DNA of 64,000 bases, from assembly GCA_017397305.1 (NCBI GenBank), contig JAFQJB010000009.1, positions 1-64,000 on the forward strand, in the 5' to 3' direction. The position numbers were made by a program, and so were the translations under genes. The stretch's first letter is position 1, and each line of letters begins with the position of its first letter. The notes under the pieces are model-generated. The model searched no databases. It was not told where the DNA came from and saw only the letters and a program-made list of their open reading frames with translations. The DNA is from Clostridia bacterium. Lineage in GTDB: Bacteria; Bacillota; Clostridia; Christensenellales; Borkfalkiaceae. Of this stretch, positions 43,200-51,272 are shown piece after piece.

Positions 43200-43404
43200 T
43201 TTGCCACCTTTCCTTTCTAGGTTTTTGGTGCACCCGCACAAAAACCCCTATAAAAATATGAACGATTGTAGCACCAATATACCTTTTTGTCAATACCTTT
43301 GGATTTTTTTGTCCTTTTTTACAAGCAAAAAATCATATTTTCCATATCTTTTGGGGCGCGCTTGTTGATTTTTCAACTTCTTTTCGTAAAGGTTAGACAA
43401 AGAG

Positions 43405-43433
43405 TTGCATTTTTTTTGCTTTGCTGATATAAT
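43405..43433 (+). promoter_or_regulatory. Promoter of degV-acyltransferase operon
   Basis: TTGCAT (43405-43410), 17 nt, TATAAT (43428-43433). Confidence 0.8.
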
Positions 43434-43467
43434 GTGTAAGGTAATTTTATTACAAGGGGAAATGATG

Positions 43468-44367
43468 ATGAAAAAGTTTGCTATTATAACCGATTCAAGT
43501 AGCGACCTTATAAAAGAGTTTAGGGATAAATACGATATCGATTGTATACCTATTCGCTTTTTTATTGATTGTAAGGAATATGCTGCCGACCCCGACTGGA
43601 CGGCTTATCCCATCAAAGATTTTTACGATTATTTGAGGGCGGGGAATAGAATAGCCACTTCTCAAATATCCACTAACGACTGCAAAGAAACGTTTGAAAA
43701 GAACCTTAAAGAAGGTTACGATATACTTTCAATTTCTTGTACGGGTGCTTTAAGTAGCACGGTAAACGTTTGTAGACGTATTAAAGAGGAACTTTCTCCC
43801 CTATACCCCGACCGCCAAATCATTTGTATCGACTCAACTATTTCTAGTGCTGGGTTAGGTCTTATTTGCATTAAGGCGGCAATGCTTCGAGAAGAAGGTA
43901 AAAGCATTGAAGAAGTCGCAAAATGGGTGGAAGAAAACAAAAAGTTTGCCAACCAAGAAGGCTCGGTAGACAAACTTTCGTACTTAAAAGCTGCGGGCAG
44001 AGTTTCAGCGATGAGCGCGTTCTTCGGCGGACTTTTATCCATTAAACCGCTCATCATTTCGGACGTGCACGGCTATAACGTTGCGTTAGAAAAGGTTAAG
44101 GGTAGAAAAAATTCTTATATAAGAACGGCTGAACGCGTTGCAATGAACTACACTGGCACGCAACTTGCCGACATCTTTATTCACCACACCGATTGTGCAG
44201 AAGACGCTGAAATCGTTAAGCAAGAAATTTTAAATAGGGTTAATATTAAGCCCGAACAAATTCACATTGGCAACATTAACGCCGCTATCGGCGCATCAGT
44301 TGGCCCTGGAATGTTTGGTGTATATTTCTTTGGAAAGGAAGTAACATTTGACTCCAAGGCAAAATAG
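43468..44367 (+). CDS. DegV family fatty-acid-binding protein (FakB-like)
   Basis: 299 aa. FAIITDSSSDL near the N-terminus, ISTNDCKETFEKNLKEGYDI, LSISCTGALSSTV and later KLSYLKAAGRVSAM are classic DegV blocks; GPGMFGVYFFG closes the protein. The family holds one fatty acid and presents it to FakA kinase. The start at 43468 is chosen among three consecutive ATGs because AAGGGG then has normal spacing. Next gene is an acyltransferase, consistent with lipid synthesis. Confidence 0.9.
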   Translation: MKKFAIITDSSSDLIKEFRDKYDIDCIPIRFFIDCKEYAADPDWTAYPIKDFYDYLRAGNRIATSQISTNDCKETFEKNLKEGYDILSISCTGALSSTVNVCRRIKEELSPLYPDRQIICIDSTISSAGLGLICIKAAMLREEGKSIEEVAKWVEENKKFANQEGSVDKLSYLKAAGRVSAMSAFFGGLLSIKPLIISDVHGYNVALEKVKGRKNSYIRTAERVAMNYTGTQLADIFIHHTDCAEDAEIVKQEILNRVNIKPEQIHIGNINAAIGASVGPGMFGVYFFGKEVTFDSKAK

Positions 44368-44378
44368 GAGGTTTTTAT

Positions 44379-45095
44379 ATGAATGAGAAAATTAAATGGA
44401 AATGCCCAAAAAAACGGCAACCCGTTTGGGGCTTTTTCAAGATTTTTTTCAAGCCATTCTTCCACGTTAAAGACGTAGAATTTTTGGATGAAAAATTTCC
44501 TGAGAAATGCATCATTATTTCCAATCACTGCAACAAGAAAGGTCCCATGGTATACGAATTGAGTTTGCCGATTAAACACGCATCTTGGGGTGCGTACAAT
44601 ATGCTCGGCTCATATAAAATGAGATTTAGATACCTTCGCAACGTTCTTTACATTCAAAAGAACGGTATGAAAAAGGGCAAAGCAACTTTTAAGGCTATGT
44701 TTGAAGCACTCTTTTCGCTCTTTATTTACCGCGGAATGAAAATTATCCCGTCCTTCCCCGACGCACGCTTTAGAAAGACCTTAAACTATAGTATGGAATG
44801 TTTGGAAAACAACATACCCGTATCACTTTATCCAGAAGACTCTAATCAAGGCTACTTTGACGAAATGACCCATTTCTTCTCGGGCTTTGTAATGCTTTCT
44901 GAACAATACTTTAAAAAGACGGGTGTAGATTTACCAATCTTCCCGATGTATTACGGCAAAAAGAAAAAGAAAATTATTGTAGGAAAACCCTTATACGTTC
45001 AAGATTTTGTTAAACAAGGTCTTAATCGTGACGAGATTGCAGAGCAATACCGCTTAGCAGTTAACCAACTCTACTACGATTACTTTAAGGAATAA
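44379..45095 (+). CDS. PlsC-like lysophospholipid acyltransferase homologue
   Basis: 238 aa. The acyltransferase block is IIISNHCNKKGPMVYE, where the family H-x4-D has Gly-Pro after KK and no Asp in place. The later substrate block reads SLYPEDSNQGY (EGT/PEG-like). No clear transmembrane anchor. AGGAGG precedes ATG. Eleven nt after degV, so an operon: DegV-bound acyl chains and glycerolipid acylation fit together. The lost Asp makes the activity uncertain. Confidence 0.75.
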   Translation: MNEKIKWKCPKKRQPVWGFFKIFFKPFFHVKDVEFLDEKFPEKCIIISNHCNKKGPMVYELSLPIKHASWGAYNMLGSYKMRFRYLRNVLYIQKNGMKKGKATFKAMFEALFSLFIYRGMKIIPSFPDARFRKTLNYSMECLENNIPVSLYPEDSNQGYFDEMTHFFSGFVMLSEQYFKKTGVDLPIFPMYYGKKKKKIIVGKPLYVQDFVKQGLNRDEIAEQYRLAVNQLYYDYFKE

Positions 45096-45111
45096 AATAA
45101 AAATTAAATGT

Positions 45112-45146
45112 ATAAAACTCGGCTTTTTTCAGTCGAGTTTTATTTT
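45112..45146 (+). terminator. Terminator of degV-acyltransferase operon
   Basis: AAAACTCG gcttttttcagt CGAGTTTTATTTT. Confidence 0.75.
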
Positions 45147-45160
45147 GCCCAAAAAACGAC

Positions 45161-45330
45161 TTGTAAAAATAAAAAAATTGTGATATACTAACCTTGCAAC
45201 ACATTTTGATATCCTAAAATCAGGGCATACTTTCGTTAAAAACGTATGCTCTCGCCTGGTTTTAGGAAAAATGTGTTGCAACATTGAGAGATGCGTTTTT
45301 GGTGCGTCTCTTTATGGGCGCACTTTTTTT
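45161..45330 (+). promoter_or_regulatory. Promoter and structured leader with terminator (candidate riboregulator, copy 2)
   Basis: Promoter TTGTAA (45161-45166), 17 nt, TATACT (45184-45189). A long hairpin follows at once: TTGCAACACATTTT (45194-45207) with AAAATGTGTTGCAA (45268-45281), 14 bp; then CCTAAAA-CAGG/CCTGGTTTTAGG and GCATAC/GTATGC at the tip. GAGATGC then pairs with GCGTCTC as an antiterminator, overlapping terminator GTGCGTCT...GGGCGCAC plus T7 (45302-45330). Ribosome site GGAGG follows. Same order and spacing as 7237-7444. Confidence 0.65.
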
Positions 45331-45346
45331 ATTTGGAGGAACATTT

Positions 45347-45580
45347 ATGAAGAAAAAAATTACCAATGAAGAAATAGGACAATACATCGGCAAACTAGCA
45401 GAACAAATTCGCGACGAAATGGATTTAGATTTAAGAATAGCTTATGGACAAATGATGCTAGCCGAAAATGATTTAGCAAGCACTTTTAACGACGAACAGC
45501 GCACGCTATATGCTGACCTTTGCCAAAAAAGAGACGCGTTTTATAAAATTGCAGGCGAACTTTATCAAAGAAAATATTAA
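45347..45580 (+). CDS. Small acidic helical protein of unknown function
   Basis: 77 aa, two to three helices (EEIGQYIGKLAEQIRDEMDL, then QRTLYADLCQKRDAFYKIAG). No recognised domain, no signal or membrane segment. The start at 45347 has GGAGG 6 nt upstream; the longer frame from 45284 would run through the terminator. Likely controlled by the structured leader before it. Confidence 0.65.
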   Translation: MKKKITNEEIGQYIGKLAEQIRDEMDLDLRIAYGQMMLAENDLASTFNDEQRTLYADLCQKRDAFYKIAGELYQRKY

Positions 45581-45589
45581 TAAAAAGCC

Positions 45590-45620
45590 AAAAAGAGCAG
45601 GTTTTTTACCTGCCCTTTTT
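45590..45620. terminator. Bidirectional terminator
   Basis: AAAAAGAGCAGG ttttta CCTGCCCTTTTT between the small ORF (plus) and the XRE gene (minus). Confidence 0.8.
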
Positions 45621-45650
45621 ATTTTTTACATAATTATCAATTTTTGCATG

Positions 45651-45956
45651 TTAGTTTAATTTTTTACACAGCCCTATAACAGCCTCTTTATTGTTTGAGG
45701 ATAACCTTCTAAAGCTTTGTATAAGTTCTTTTTCTTCACCAGACAAAATTTCGCCATTATTATCCTCCGCAAAAAATTGCGCTAGCGTTATACCGAACGC
45801 ATCACAAATTGCAGACAACGTAGTGATAGACGGCAACGTCTTTCTTGTAAACATATTGGTAAGCGTAGACGTTGTAAGCCCCGCCTCAATAGAAAGCTTA
45901 TAAATAGACCAGCCCTTTTGTTCTTTTAATTGTTCAATCTTCTTTAATACATCCAT
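45651..45956 (-). CDS. XRE family transcriptional regulator
   Basis: 101 aa. N-terminal helix-turn-helix (residues about 4-58: WSIYKLSIEAGLTTSTLTNM), and a short C-terminal tail. ATG at 45956 with AGGTG upstream; a frame from 46031 has no ribosome site and crosses the divergent promoter. Divergent from a zinc-ribbon membrane protein gene, which it probably controls. Confidence 0.85.
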   Translation of the reverse strand: MDVLKKIEQLKEQKGWSIYKLSIEAGLTTSTLTNMFTRKTLPSITTLSAICDAFGITLAQFFAEDNNGEILSGEEKELIQSFRRLSSNNKEAVIGLCKKLN

Positions 45957-45965
45957 AATACACCT

Positions 45966-46043
45966 ATGTATCAATAATACTATACATTTGAACAATAAAT
46001 AAAACCCAATTCCGTTGACTTTGTTATACATATGTGTTATAAT
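45966..46043. promoter_or_regulatory. Divergent regulatory region with candidate XRE operators
   Basis: Plus promoter TTGACT (46015-46020), 17 nt, TATAAT (46038-46043). Candidate operators: ATGTAT N10 ATACAT palindrome (45966-45987) at the start of the XRE transcript, and ATACATATGTGT (46026-46037) within the plus promoter spacer. Both carry the TATACAT half-site. Confidence 0.6.
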
Positions 46044-46075
46044 CTTGTTACAAAAATATACAAAGGAGAACGTTT

Positions 46076-46990
46076 ATGCAGTTAAAATGTATAAAATGTG
46101 GCGCTCCCATTAGTGAAGAACAATTACTTTGCTCGGCTTGTGGTTTCCAAAACGACCTAGAATTGTCAAAAAAACTAGTGGAGCAAGAAAAAGAGGCTGA
46201 AAGGCTTAAAGAAGAACAGCAAAAAGCCGAAAAGGTTTTGAAAGAAAAGGAAAAACTCACCAATCAAAAGAGTGCTTTGGATGCCCAAATGAAAAAAACG
46301 GGAGCACTTGCCGTTTGCATTAAACTATTGTTTGGTGCAATTGTAGCCTTTGCGGTAATCGGTTGCCTTGGAACAATTATAGAACTAAGAAATAAGGCAA
46401 ACACCATATACGGAGCGTCTTCAAAAGATATATTTTGGAAAAGTTATATAATTGCCAGCTTTAACAATGCTTGGAACACTCAAGGCTTAAAATGGTTAAC
46501 CTTGTTTGGTTTGGTTTTATCATCTGCTTGGACACCGCTTGTAAACCTATTAAAAACCACCGCCGCCATAAAAAAGGCAAAAGAAATAGGGTTTATGGGC
46601 AAAGAATGGTTAAAAGAAAAACTTGAAGAAAATAAAACACTTGGTATCACAAACGAAAAATTCCTTTATAAAAAAACAATAAACGACCGCTTTATTACCT
46701 TTGCTGTTGTTGATATTATGCACCCTGAACTGAACGTAAAAAGAAACCTCGTTTTAAAAAGTGTTCTATCAACAATAATAGGCTTCCTTGGAGGCATTGT
46801 TTATAGTTTTCTTATTTATCATATTCTTCTTTTAGTTTCTGTAGGCGGGCCAGTCGCTACAGGCTTTATTGTATCAATCGTGTTGACCGTTGTTGTTATA
46901 ATTGTTGACATTGCAACGAACCTTGCACTAGAACGCCCCGTAATGAAAGCCCTTACCAAAACTCTCAACGAAATATCTAACGAAAACTAA
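46076..46990 (+). CDS. Zinc-ribbon, coiled-coil, multi-helix membrane protein
   Basis: 304 aa. N-terminal zinc ribbon CIKCGAP...LLCSACGF (two CxxC pairs, residues 4-22), an acidic/basic coiled coil (about 28-75), then hydrophobic helices near 80-100, 145-160, 225-250 and 260-285. No enzyme motif. Strong promoter and AAAGGAG. Paired divergently with an XRE regulator, the layout of stress or phage-response modules, but function is unknown. Confidence 0.75.
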   Translation: MQLKCIKCGAPISEEQLLCSACGFQNDLELSKKLVEQEKEAERLKEEQQKAEKVLKEKEKLTNQKSALDAQMKKTGALAVCIKLLFGAIVAFAVIGCLGTIIELRNKANTIYGASSKDIFWKSYIIASFNNAWNTQGLKWLTLFGLVLSSAWTPLVNLLKTTAAIKKAKEIGFMGKEWLKEKLEENKTLGITNEKFLYKKTINDRFITFAVVDIMHPELNVKRNLVLKSVLSTIIGFLGGIVYSFLIYHILLLVSVGGPVATGFIVSIVLTVVVIIVDIATNLALERPVMKALTKTLNEISNEN

Positions 46991-47013
46991 GAATAAACAC
47001 TTTAATAATTAAT

Positions 47014-47068
47014 AAAAAAGGAACGGAATTTGAACTAATTGGTGTTCACTAAAAATCCGTTCCTTTTT
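47014..47068. terminator. Bidirectional terminator
   Basis: AAAAAGGAACGGA and TCCGTTCCTTTTT, 13 bp perfect, around a 28-nt loop; between convergent genes. Confidence 0.75.
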
Positions 47069-47086
47069 ATTTTTTATATATTCTTT

Positions 47087-47866
47087 TTATTTTGCTTTTT
47101 TGCTAAAAATCTTTTTGCGGTTTGCTATTAGGTAATACACCCCGTAGAAAATCGCAATGTATACCGCAAAGAGCATAACAACCAACAAGGGATACAACAC
47201 TTTGTTGCCGTTTACCATATTGAAAACTATATCGTAGGGCGTTCCGTCACCGCTCATTAAGAACATATAGTTATAATCGATTAAAACGTTGGCAACGTAA
47301 GCCATTATTGCAAACGCAATCATTATAACGAAAACCCAAACTGCGTTTATCATTTTCATTGATTGCATTCTTGAAATTATAATGTAAAGCGATGCAAAAC
47401 CGGATATGGAGTGGGTTATGCCCGACACAATGTTGGTAAAACTTAGCACTGGGTATGCGTTGTAGTTTTGCGTTGCACCGATTGTGCCCGCAACCGCACC
47501 TAAGATACCGAAAACAAGCACGAAGTCCAAGCAAATTTCTTTTATTCTGCCCTTTGTGAACGCTGCAAGCGGTATTGTGATAAGCTGGATACTGCACAAA
47601 AATAATGGCAATACGTGAAGAAGCCCACTAACGTCTTCTATGGCGATTATTATAAACTTTAAGATTTCAAATCCGTCGATTAAAAATGCCGACCAAATCA
47701 AAACCTTGTTTTTTGTTTTTAGGTCTTTGTTTTTGTTCCTTAGTCCCAAAAATATAGCAAGCCCAACCATTGCAATCATAAAAATGGAAAATTGCAATAT
47801 GTGTTGCCACGACCAAGCCCCTTCCGCCTCTCGTTTATACCCGCCTATTCCAAAAAACTCTCTCAT
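47087..47866 (-). CDS. YwaF/TMEM164-like integral membrane protein
   Basis: 259 aa, seven hydrophobic helices. LLHVLPLFLCSIQLITIPLA in the middle carries the family HxLPLxxC signature, and HSISGFASLY follows. Human TMEM164 is an acyltransferase with a His/Cys site, so a lipid-modifying role is possible, but bacterial members are uncharacterised to my knowledge. AAGGAGA precedes ATG. Confidence 0.78.
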   Translation of the reverse strand: MREFFGIGGYKREAEGAWSWQHILQFSIFMIAMVGLAIFLGLRNKNKDLKTKNKVLIWSAFLIDGFEILKFIIIAIEDVSGLLHVLPLFLCSIQLITIPLAAFTKGRIKEICLDFVLVFGILGAVAGTIGATQNYNAYPVLSFTNIVSGITHSISGFASLYIIISRMQSMKMINAVWVFVIMIAFAIMAYVANVLIDYNYMFLMSGDGTPYDIVFNMVNGNKVLYPLLVVMLFAVYIAIFYGVYYLIANRKKIFSKKAK

Positions 47867-47889
47867 ATCTTTCTCCTTTGTATAAACCT

Positions 47890-47918
47890 AATATATAACA
47901 CGTACAATCATTTGTCAA
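47890..47918 (-). promoter_or_regulatory. Promoter of YwaF-like gene
   Basis: Minus strand TTGACA (47918-47913), 17 nt, TATATT (47895-47890). Confidence 0.7.
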
Positions 47919-47943
47919 CAACTATTGGGATATTGTTTAAAAT

Positions 47944-48342
47944 AAAAAACCGCCCCAATTTAGCGTGATACTCTTAACGGAGTATCGCGCTAACTCTATT
48001 CGCCTTCGGCGAGTTCTATTGCTACGCAGTGATATTCGGCTTACGCCGAGTGATATTTGCTGCGCAAGTTTAGGGCGAATAGAATATCACTGAAGCCGCA
48101 AGGCTTCAATATCACTGTCGCTGTGCGACAATATCACTCTTTGCGTCAGCAAAGAATATCACTTTATAACGACAGAAAAAGAGATAACATTTCGGCTACG
48201 AACCGATTTGTTATCTCTTTCTGTTGTTATAAGGGTTTGGGCTTATCCCATATTTGCGTTTGACCTGTCAAATGCGATGCTTGCACTTTTGCGAAAGTGT
48301 AAATTCTCCGCTAAGGACATCACCCCTTATCAGGGCGATTTT
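47944..48342. repeat. Hairpin array D
   Basis: Close relative of array B with the same order: TTAGCGTGATACTC hairpin, TCTATTCGCC...GGCGAATAGA enclosing arms, left linkers AGTGATATT, right linkers AATATCACT, then the CAGAAAAAGAGATAAC hairpin. D has one extra unit, GTCGC tgt GCGAC plus AATATCACT (about 48115-48136), absent from B. Outer flanks AAAACCGCCC (from 47946) and GGGCGATTTT (about 48333-48342) are near-perfect reverse complements, terminator-like, next to the ECF gene stop. Non-coding. Confidence 0.7.
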
Positions 48343-48345
48343 AGT

Positions 48346-48861
48346 TTATTTTTGAAACACATCTAAAATTTTTGTTGCGATAAGTATTCTCATAATTGCG
48401 GTTGCTATAATCACACCGATTGCACCTTGAATTAGATTCCACGGAACGTTCATTATTGCAACCCCCGCTGACTCAAAAAACAACGTTTCGTAAAAGAAAT
48501 AACCAAACGCCATTATAATTGCACCCGCAATTCCGCCAACTATTTCACCGACTATTGATTTGCCAGTCGCCTTTAACAAAAGTTTATATATAACAAAAGC
48601 AACTAGTGCCATAACAGTTTTAATAATTAGCGTCCCTGGTGCATAAGTTGGATATCCAAAAAGGTCGGCAAGTGCAGACCCTACCCCGCCAGCGATTGTG
48701 CCATAAACGGGCCCCAAGATGAACACTGAAAGTAATACAAACGCGTCTCCAAGATTAACGTACCCCATGGGTAAGGGTATTCTTATAAACATCGTTGCTA
48801 CGATAGTAAGCGCCATCAAAAGCGCGGTTAAAACAAGTTTTTTTGTGGTAGAAGATTTCAT
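48346..48861 (-). CDS. ECF transporter S component (substrate unknown)
   Basis: 171 aa, about six helices. The N-terminus MKSSTTKKLVLTALLMALTI and the stretch YVNLGDAFVLLSVFILGPVY, then GGVGSALADLFGYPTYAPGT, are typical of small vitamin-uptake S components. Needs a shared EcfAA'T module not encoded here. No riboswitch recognised upstream, so substrate cannot be inferred. No ordinary terminator follows; array D occupies that place. Confidence 0.85.
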   Translation of the reverse strand: MKSSTTKKLVLTALLMALTIVATMFIRIPLPMGYVNLGDAFVLLSVFILGPVYGTIAGGVGSALADLFGYPTYAPGTLIIKTVMALVAFVIYKLLLKATGKSIVGEIVGGIAGAIIMAFGYFFYETLFFESAGVAIMNVPWNLIQGAIGVIIATAIMRILIATKILDVFQK

Positions 48862-48891
48862 TTATACGCTCGCTCTGCAAAAATTTTTCTC

Positions 48892-48921
48892 ATTATATAT
48901 CAATGCTTGTTTATCTGTCAA
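48892..48921 (-). promoter_or_regulatory. Promoter of ECF S component gene
   Basis: Minus strand TTGACA (48921-48916), 18 nt, TATAAT (48897-48892). Confidence 0.7.
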
Positions 48922-48924
48922 CTA

Positions 48925-49190
48925 ATTTAAACGAATAAACCAAACTGCAAACACGCAAACAAGTTTGCTGGCTCCTAATTCAAATTCCTCTACTAGTTCT
49001 AAGCAAGAAAAAAGGACTATCAAACGATAGTCCTTTTCCCTTGGCGGAAAGCTCGGGAAGATGTTCGAATTTTATTTCAAAAGCCAAAATTTCCCACCCA
49101 AAGATTATGTCCTATAGGACGAGAATACCCGCCCGATTGTTTTGGCTTATATAAAAATAAGCAGTTCGTGAGATGCGGACTGCTTTTTAC
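48925..49190. other. Intergenic region with three hairpins
   Basis: No gene seen. A terminator-like hairpin AAAAGGACTATC aaac GATAGTCCTTTT is at 49013-49040. AGCCAAAA...TTTTGGCT arms (about 49102-49110 and 49137-49145) enclose GTCC tata GGAC; a similar GCCCG...GATTGTTTTGGC stretch occurs near 3530-3560. The terminator AAGCAGTTCG tgagatg CGGACTGCTTTTTA at 49160-49190 belongs to the XRE gene. Confidence 0.55.
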
Positions 49191-49192
49191 TT

Positions 49193-49474
49193 TTAAATGC
49201 TTTTTAAAAACTCTATTAAAAGTCTTTTTTGTTTTGGCGTAAGGTTAGCCATTGCGATTGATAGTTCCTCAGCTTCTTCATTAATGTTGAAAAAATCTCT
49301 AACCGAAATATCTAAAGCATCACACACAAGCTGTAAATGACCGACAGTAATGTCGGCTTGCCCAAGTTCAACACGGCGTAAATGTGTTTGAGAAACCCCC
49401 GCCTTATCTGCGAGCGAATTTTGAGTATATCCACTTTTTTCTCTTAAAATTCTAATTCTTTCCCCGATATTCAT
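49193..49474 (-). CDS. XRE family regulator, C-protein-like, of the type III RM system
   Basis: 93 aa. HTH at about 4-58 (IRILREKSGYTQNSLADKAG then VSQTHLRRVELGQADITVGH), and a short C-terminal tail similar to restriction-modification controller proteins. Divergent from mod-res, with repeated TTAGTCTTATAA boxes in the shared region, which suggests timed expression of modification before restriction. SD AAGGTG. Confidence 0.85.
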   Translation of the reverse strand: MNIGERIRILREKSGYTQNSLADKAGVSQTHLRRVELGQADITVGHLQLVCDALDISVRDFFNINEEAEELSIAMANLTPKQKRLLIEFLKSI

Positions 49475-49485
49475 AATACACCTTT

Positions 49486-49589
49486 TTAGTCTTATAAGAA
49501 TATTTTAAACCATAATTTTTTAAAGTATTAGTCTTTTAAGGTTGTTTTATTAGTCTTATAATGCTATAATATTAAACATATAAGACTAA
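49486..49589. promoter_or_regulatory. Operator boxes and promoter between XRE and mod
   Basis: Four related boxes TTAGTCTTATAA: 49486-49497, 49528-49540 (TTAGTCTTTTAAG), 49550-49562, and inverted at about 49578-49589 (ATAAGACTAA). The mod promoter is TTGTTT (49542-49547), 17 nt, TATAAT (49565-49570), so box 3 fills its spacer and box 4 covers its start point. Box 1 covers the XRE start region. Strong case for autoregulation. Confidence 0.75.
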
Positions 49590-49602
49590 AAGGTGATTAA
49601 AT

Positions 49603-51270
49603 ATGTCAACAAACGTGTCAAAAGAAAAGCGTGAAAAACTCGTTGAAAAGATTAAGGCTATTAAAACGTATATTGCTACTGCCGAGCAGGACGAAAATAC
49701 GGCACAATTACTTACGTATATTGCTGAAATTGAAAAAGATATTAAAGGCAAAAAATACGGACTCGTTTTTGAAGAACACCGTGAAAGCATTGACGAAACC
49801 TTAGAAAACAATATTCCTGTTTTGGTTGAAGATGAAAGCCTTTTTATTGATAACGGCGGACAAATGAACTTTCTTATAGAAGGCGACAATTTGTCAAGCC
49901 TTAAAATGATAGAAAAAACACATAAAGGTAAAATTGACTTAATCTATATAGATCCACCGTATAATACAGGGGCAAAAAATTGGAAATACAATAATGACTA
50001 TGTTGATTCTAACGACCTTTATCGTCATAGTAAATGGCTTAGTATGATGAATGAAAGGCTGATAATTGCTAAAAAACTTCTTACAGAAAAGGGTGTTTTA
50101 ATATGTGCAATAGATGAAAATGAAGCAGCAACATTAAAACTACTATTAGAAGAAATTTTTGGCGTGGGATACGAATATGTCTGTGTGACTATTGTCCATA
50201 ACCCACGTGGTATACAGGGTAAGAATTTTTCATATACTAACGAGTTTGCTTATTTTGTTATTCCCAAAGGAGATAAAATAATAGGCGGTAGAAAAATCCC
50301 CGAATCAGAAATAGATTGGCGCAATTTAAGGGATAATGGTGGCGAATCTTTACGAACTGATGCTCGAAATTGTTTTTATCCCATAATTACTGACGGCGAA
50401 AACATTATTGGCTTTGGTGATGTTGTTTTTGACGATTCTATTCATCCAAGGCAGTGTGAAATAAAAGACGGCTTATATTATATTTATCCTATTGATATTA
50501 AGGGCATAGAACGAAAATGGCGTTATGCTCGACAAAGCGTTGATAAAATTAAACAATTATTGCGTATTAAAAAAGTCAAGGATAGATATGAAATTGAATT
50601 AGGTAAACCTTATGGAACATATCGAACAGTATGGATTGACGCAAAATATGATGCAAACGAATATGGTAAAAAAATAATAAATTCTTTAATACCCGATTGT
50701 CCTTTTGATTTCCCTAAATCGCTTTGGAACGTATACGATTGCTTATATGCTGTAATATCAGAAAATAAAAAAGCAAATATTCTTGACTTTTTTGCTGGTA
50801 GCGGAACTACGGGGCACGCTGTTATGGAACTTAATGCGGAAGACGGTGGTGAACGCAAATTTATCCTTTGCACCAACAATGAAAATAATATTTGTCGTGA
50901 AGTAACCTATGAACGCATAAAGCGTGTAATTTACAAAGAAGATTATAAGGCAAGCCTTAAATATTTCAAGGTGGATTTCGTACCTATTTCGGATAAACTC
51001 TACTACGAATACGCCGACGAACTTTTGAAGCACGTAAAAGAACTTGTGGAACTTGAAAACGCTATCAATTTTAACAGCAACGATAAAATTGCAATTATTC
51101 TTACCGAAGAAGAACTTGATGGCTTTGCAAACGCTATTCCCGAAACTTGCAAAACGGTATATTTAGGACACGACGTTTTGCCGAGTGAAACGCAAGAAAA
51201 GATTTTCAAGAAAAACGGTATCACGATAAACGTTATTCCCGATTATTATTACAGGGATTTGGAGGCTTAA
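49603..51270 (+). CDS. Type III restriction-modification methyltransferase (Mod)
   Basis: 555 aa. DPPYNTG at 117-123 (motif IV) comes before the SAM-binding DFFAGSGTTGHAV near residue 395 (motif I), the beta-class order of type III Mod adenine-N6 methyltransferases. The region between holds the target-recognition domain. N-terminal coiled coil (about 1-50). Modifies host DNA and gives specificity to Res, which starts 2 nt after this stop. Confidence 0.92.
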   Translation: MSTNVSKEKREKLVEKIKAIKTYIATAEQDENTAQLLTYIAEIEKDIKGKKYGLVFEEHRESIDETLENNIPVLVEDESLFIDNGGQMNFLIEGDNLSSLKMIEKTHKGKIDLIYIDPPYNTGAKNWKYNNDYVDSNDLYRHSKWLSMMNERLIIAKKLLTEKGVLICAIDENEAATLKLLLEEIFGVGYEYVCVTIVHNPRGIQGKNFSYTNEFAYFVIPKGDKIIGGRKIPESEIDWRNLRDNGGESLRTDARNCFYPIITDGENIIGFGDVVFDDSIHPRQCEIKDGLYYIYPIDIKGIERKWRYARQSVDKIKQLLRIKKVKDRYEIELGKPYGTYRTVWIDAKYDANEYGKKIINSLIPDCPFDFPKSLWNVYDCLYAVISENKKANILDFFAGSGTTGHAVMELNAEDGGERKFILCTNNENNICREVTYERIKRVIYKEDYKASLKYFKVDFVPISDKLYYEYADELLKHVKELVELENAINFNSNDKIAIILTEEELDGFANAIPETCKTVYLGHDVLPSETQEKIFKKNGITINVIPDYYYRDLEA

Positions 51271-51272
51271 CA

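Noticed and set aside
43243..43404. Riboswitch between mgtC and degV (for example a magnesium M-box)
   Set aside because: The stretch is A/T-rich with no conserved M-box or ykoK features.
48862..48960. Vitamin riboswitch before the ECF gene
   Set aside because: Only a promoter and a short leader; no TPP, FMN or cobalamin motif found.
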